Shown here in pieces: positions 61,675 to 64,000 of a stretch of DNA of 64,000 nt. Positions within the stretch are counted from its first letter, which is position 1. Every line of letters begins with the position of its first letter. Origin of the DNA: Desulfobacula sp. (GTDB taxonomy: Bacteria > Desulfobacterota > Desulfobacteria > Desulfobacterales > Desulfobacteraceae); NCBI GenBank assembly GCA_023701135.1, contig JAMPXP010000009.1, positions 1 through 64,000 of the forward strand, read 5' to 3'. Below the pieces are notes generated by a model. That model did no database searches, was not told the DNA's origin, and saw nothing but the letters and a program-made list of their open reading frames with translations. Both the position numbers and the translations under genes were made by a program.

Positions 61675-63405
61675 CTATGCGGTTTTTAATTTTTCAATAT
61701 TGGTTCGTGCAAATTCGATGGAAGGGTCTATTTCAAGGGCCATTTCATAATATTGGACAGCCAGTTTGATCTCCCCCAGTTCCCGGTAGCAGGACCCGAT
61801 ATTGGCATAGTTGAGGGCCAGGGAGGGATCAATTTCCAGGGCTTTTTCAAAACAGGCCAGGGCCGCCCTGTGGTCCTTCTGCATAAATCGGCAAAAGCCC
61901 ATGGTATTGAACATGTCCGGCCGCTGGGGGTCGATGTCCAGACCGAGGCGACAGGTTTCAACGGCCTGTTCATATTGCTGAAGGTCCTTTTGGCAGGCCC
62001 CCATATGGGAATAGATATCGGGCAGGTTCAGGCGTACAGGCTGTCTTTTCAGGGCCGTCTCAAATTCGTTCAAGGCTTTTTCCCGGTCTTCCAGGGCATG
62101 GAGCATGAGACCTCGGTAAAAGCTGGTATAATATTGTCCGGGCAGGGCTTTTTCCAGGGCGCTGAGTTTTCTCAAGGCCGGGGCCGGATCAAAATTTTCA
62201 GTGATGAGCCGGGCCGTAAACATGCCCACACTGGCGGAAACCGCCCTTTCCCTGAAATGGGCGCCGGGAATGACGGCATAAAAGGCCGGAATCTGGAGAC
62301 GGTCATGGGTGGTGCGGATGACCAGGACTTCAAAGCCCCTTTTGGCAAGGGCCCGGATCAGGTTCTCCACCTCGATGCGGATATTGTTGCTGGACAGGTT
62401 GGGCAGATCCTTGATGGAAACCAGGGTTTCAGGATGGGTGATGAATCGTGCATCCTCGATGCGGGTGAATTTGGGCAGGCCGCTGGCCACATAATTGGAG
62501 CCTGAATTAAAGTCCCCGGCAAGCTGGGCGGTTTCGGTCAAGGCCCGGCTCATGGCCTTTTCCGGGTCCGGGGAGGTCCCCGCAGTCCAGACGATTTCAC
62601 TCATGGCCGGAAAAGTGGACGGGTCATAGGCCAGAACCGCCACCGTGGGAATGCCCGTGTCCAGGGAAAAATCCGAGGCATAGATGTTAATGCCCTGCCG
62701 TTTATATTTTTCCAGCATCTCACGGACCAAAGGATCGGTAAAAGAATCCAGGCGGATACCCGGCACCTTTAATCCGCCGTGACTGACCAGGGAAGAGGTA
62801 TGGCGTTCGACCAGTTCGCAGATGCCCTGGCTCAAGGCTTCTTCCGTGCAGTTGCCGGCGCTGGGCCCGTTGAATTCATTGATCATATAAAACCAGTCAA
62901 AGGGGATCAGGACCTCTGTTCGCCGGGTCAGGTTATAGCCCTTGGTCCATTTCAGGGGGAGGTCCTCAAACACGGGCTTGACGGCCAGGGCGTCGGCTTC
63001 GTTGTCGTGGATGGATTGGATGATCCGGTCAAAGGAAAGGGCCTTTTCACCCAGTTCCTTTGCGGTTGCGCAAAAGAAATTTTGTTCATTTTTGACAAAG
63101 GAAAAAAAACTGAACCGTTCGGCCAGCTCCATGACGGCGCTGGCTTCGGACTGGGCCGGGGTTCCGCCCTTGCCCATCTGCTTTTTGGTGCCGATGACCT
63201 CAACGGCGTCGCTGCCGCATTCGCTGAAAAATACGGGGATATCCAGCCTGCCGTTATCGATTCGTCTTGTCCGGCTCAGGATATCAAGGTTCAGCCGGGC
63301 GGTTTTTTCTTTAAACCCGGCCACGGTTGCTTCCGGGGACATGATCTTGTCCTGGTCATAGGTATAGCCTTTAAAGGCATCTTTCAATTCAACAATATAT
63401 GTCAT
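61675..63405 (-). CDS. YcaO-domain protein with C-terminal TPR repeats
   Basis: A 576-residue protein. Residues about 50-400 form a YcaO domain, which phosphorylates amide or thioamide backbone atoms with ATP in peptide modification; ATP-binding signs are GKGGTPAQSEASAVMELAERFS and CTEEALSQGICELVERH, and AMSRALTETAQL. Residues about 415-576 are TPRs (FYRGLMLHALEDREKALNEFETAL and three more). The C-terminal Pro-rich end of E. coli YcaO is absent. No precursor peptide or partner dehydrogenase is nearby, so the substrate is open; the TPRs could bind it. A MOSC gene follows upstream by 39 bases, in the same direction, and may share the transcript. Confidence 0.85.
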   Translation of the reverse strand: MTYIVELKDAFKGYTYDQDKIMSPEATVAGFKEKTARLNLDILSRTRRIDNGRLDIPVFFSECGSDAVEVIGTKKQMGKGGTPAQSEASAVMELAERFSFFSFVKNEQNFFCATAKELGEKALSFDRIIQSIHDNEADALAVKPVFEDLPLKWTKGYNLTRRTEVLIPFDWFYMINEFNGPSAGNCTEEALSQGICELVERHTSSLVSHGGLKVPGIRLDSFTDPLVREMLEKYKRQGINIYASDFSLDTGIPTVAVLAYDPSTFPAMSEIVWTAGTSPDPEKAMSRALTETAQLAGDFNSGSNYVASGLPKFTRIEDARFITHPETLVSIKDLPNLSSNNIRIEVENLIRALAKRGFEVLVIRTTHDRLQIPAFYAVIPGAHFRERAVSASVGMFTARLITENFDPAPALRKLSALEKALPGQYYTSFYRGLMLHALEDREKALNEFETALKRQPVRLNLPDIYSHMGACQKDLQQYEQAVETCRLGLDIDPQRPDMFNTMGFCRFMQKDHRAALACFEKALEIDPSLALNYANIGSCYRELGEIKLAVQYYEMALEIDPSIEFARTNIEKLKTA

Positions 63406-63444
63406 TTCTCTTCCTTGGGATTCGTGTCCCGTGTCCTTTTTCCC

Positions 63445-63882
63445 CTAAAGGCCGGCCGGTTCAATCCGGTCGCCGACCCGGATGACGCCGCCCTTCAGAA
63501 TTTTAGCAAATACACCTTCCTTGGGCATAATGCAATCCCCTGTCCGGTAAAATATGGCGCATTTTTGGTGGCATTCCTTTCCGATCTGGGTGATTTCCAC
63601 AAGGGCGGTTTCCCCGAGCCTGAAAATTTTTCCAATGGGCTCGTTTTTCCAGTCAATGCCGGTTGTGGCAATATTTTCGGCAAAATCCCCGAAATTCAGT
63701 TTGAAATCTTCAGAGCTTGCTTTTTCAATGCTTTCCGAGGCCAGAAAGCTTAATTGCCGGTGCCAGTCCCCGGCATGGGCATCCCCTTTGATGCCGTGGT
63801 TTTCCATGAGTTCGGCGGTTTCAACGCAGTGCTTGACGGTTCCCTTTTTGTGGCTCACGGCTATGGATACGATTTTCATCAT
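63445..63882 (-). CDS. MOSC-domain protein
   Basis: A 145-residue MOSC (molybdenum cofactor sulfurase C-terminal) domain protein: GIKGDAHAGDWHRQLSFLASESI, GDFAENIATTGID and EITQIGKECHQKCAIFYRTGDCIMPKEGVFAKILKGG, with the conserved Cys in GKECHQKC. Such stand-alone domains bind the molybdenum cofactor or carry sulfur for metal-sulfur clusters. Two ATGs (63882, 63879) follow AGGAG. It is the first gene of the pair with the YcaO-TPR gene. Confidence 0.9.
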   Translation of the reverse strand: MMKIVSIAVSHKKGTVKHCVETAELMENHGIKGDAHAGDWHRQLSFLASESIEKASSEDFKLNFGDFAENIATTGIDWKNEPIGKIFRLGETALVEITQIGKECHQKCAIFYRTGDCIMPKEGVFAKILKGGVIRVGDRIEPAGL

Positions 63883-63955
63883 TATTATAGTCTCCTATGC
63901 TACATTGTGACATTCTTTATACCACAAAAGGGTAGTCATCTGTCAAGGCCAAACC

Positions 63956-63994
63956 CTGAACCGGGAATGCTGCAAAATGGCAAACCCGGTTCAG
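63956..63994. repeat. Perfect 10-bp inverted repeat at the right edge
   Basis: CTGAACCGGG (63956-63965) and CCCGGTTCAG (63985-63994) flank 19 bases that contain a shorter TGC/GCA repeat. No T-run follows. It may be a terminator of a gene beyond the window or a leader structure. The rest of 63883-64000 shows no gene. Confidence 0.4.
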
Positions 63995-64000
63995 ATCATG

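Noticed and set aside
62779-63753. Long plus-strand open frame (324 codons) opposite the YcaO and MOSC genes
   Set aside because: It is the antisense shadow of two clear coding genes and has no family resemblance or ribosome-binding site.
1-64000. CRISPR arrays, tRNA or rRNA genes, insertion-sequence transposases
   Set aside because: None was recognised by eye: no regularly spaced repeats, cloverleaf-like segments or transposase motifs; a covariance-model search would be needed to exclude a tRNA formally.

Overview
The window looks like a chromosomal segment of a Gram-negative bacterium, most likely a sulfate-reducing Desulfobacterota (Desulfobacteraceae-like). This is an inference from gene content: C-P lyase, a full set of type II secretion (T2SS) pseudopilins, a PEP-CTERM protein, a CoA-hydrolase/transferase-GNAT fusion, a YcaO-TPR fusion and NtrC-type regulation. 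No rRNA or tRNA gene was seen, so the taxon cannot be fixed from the sequence.

Layout. (1) 1-5462: the start of a leftward gene at the left edge, then a DUF5132-like / HMA-like / P2-type cation ATPase module with a second HMA-like gene on the opposite strand. (2) 5533-9814: a C-P lyase operon phnGHIJK ending in a wrecked phnL, with no phnM. (3) 9859-14716, minus strand: a 795-residue protein I do not recognise, a phosphatidylserine decarboxylase, an Lgt-like membrane protein and a small membrane protein, in one tight operon. (4) 14821-21877: a chemoreceptor and, divergent from it, pstC-pstA-pstS-pstB. (5) 21989-28252: a frameshifted YdjY-like gene, a small protein, a cupin, an EboB-like TatD hydrolase, a histidine kinase / sigma54 response-regulator pair, and a convergent inositol-3-phosphate synthase. 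(6) 28604-35161: secreted and envelope proteins on the minus strand (HEAT repeats, a 981-residue PKD plus alpha/alpha-toroid protein, a PEP-CTERM protein, a VTT-domain protein, an intact YdjY-like protein). (7) 35193-40334: a plus-strand operon of a secreted alpha/alpha-toroid protein, two TIM-barrel isomerase-like proteins, a UbiA prenyltransferase (EboC-like) and an alkaline-phosphatase-fold protein (EboF-like). (8) 40417-52788: T2SS genes gspG-H-I-J-K-L-M-C-D-E, yidD, a TPR protein, and gspF on the opposite strand. (9) 53009-58794: an RHS toxin locus with a swapped C-terminal NlpC/P60-like tip, its probable exported immunity protein, a DUF433/DUF5615 toxin-antitoxin pair and an orphan RHS scar. 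(10) 58796-63882: a CoA-transferase-GNAT fusion, an EamA transporter, a YcaO-TPR protein and a MOSC protein.

Two regulatory themes link the genes. First, short direct repeats (CTAAT/CTAAC and variants) spaced exactly 11 bp lie upstream of the ATPase module, the opposite-strand HMA gene, phnG and pstC. I read these as Pho boxes, which would place the metal-ATPase module in the phosphate-starvation regulon. Second, -24/-12 (sigma54) promoter matches lie upstream of the 981-residue secreted protein, the PEP-CTERM gene and the toroid/Ebo-like operon, and a sigma54 activator with its kinase is encoded beside the EboB-like hydrolase. This suggests one regulated system combining an Ebo-like metabolite pathway with secreted proteins, which I consider the best candidate for an undescribed system here.
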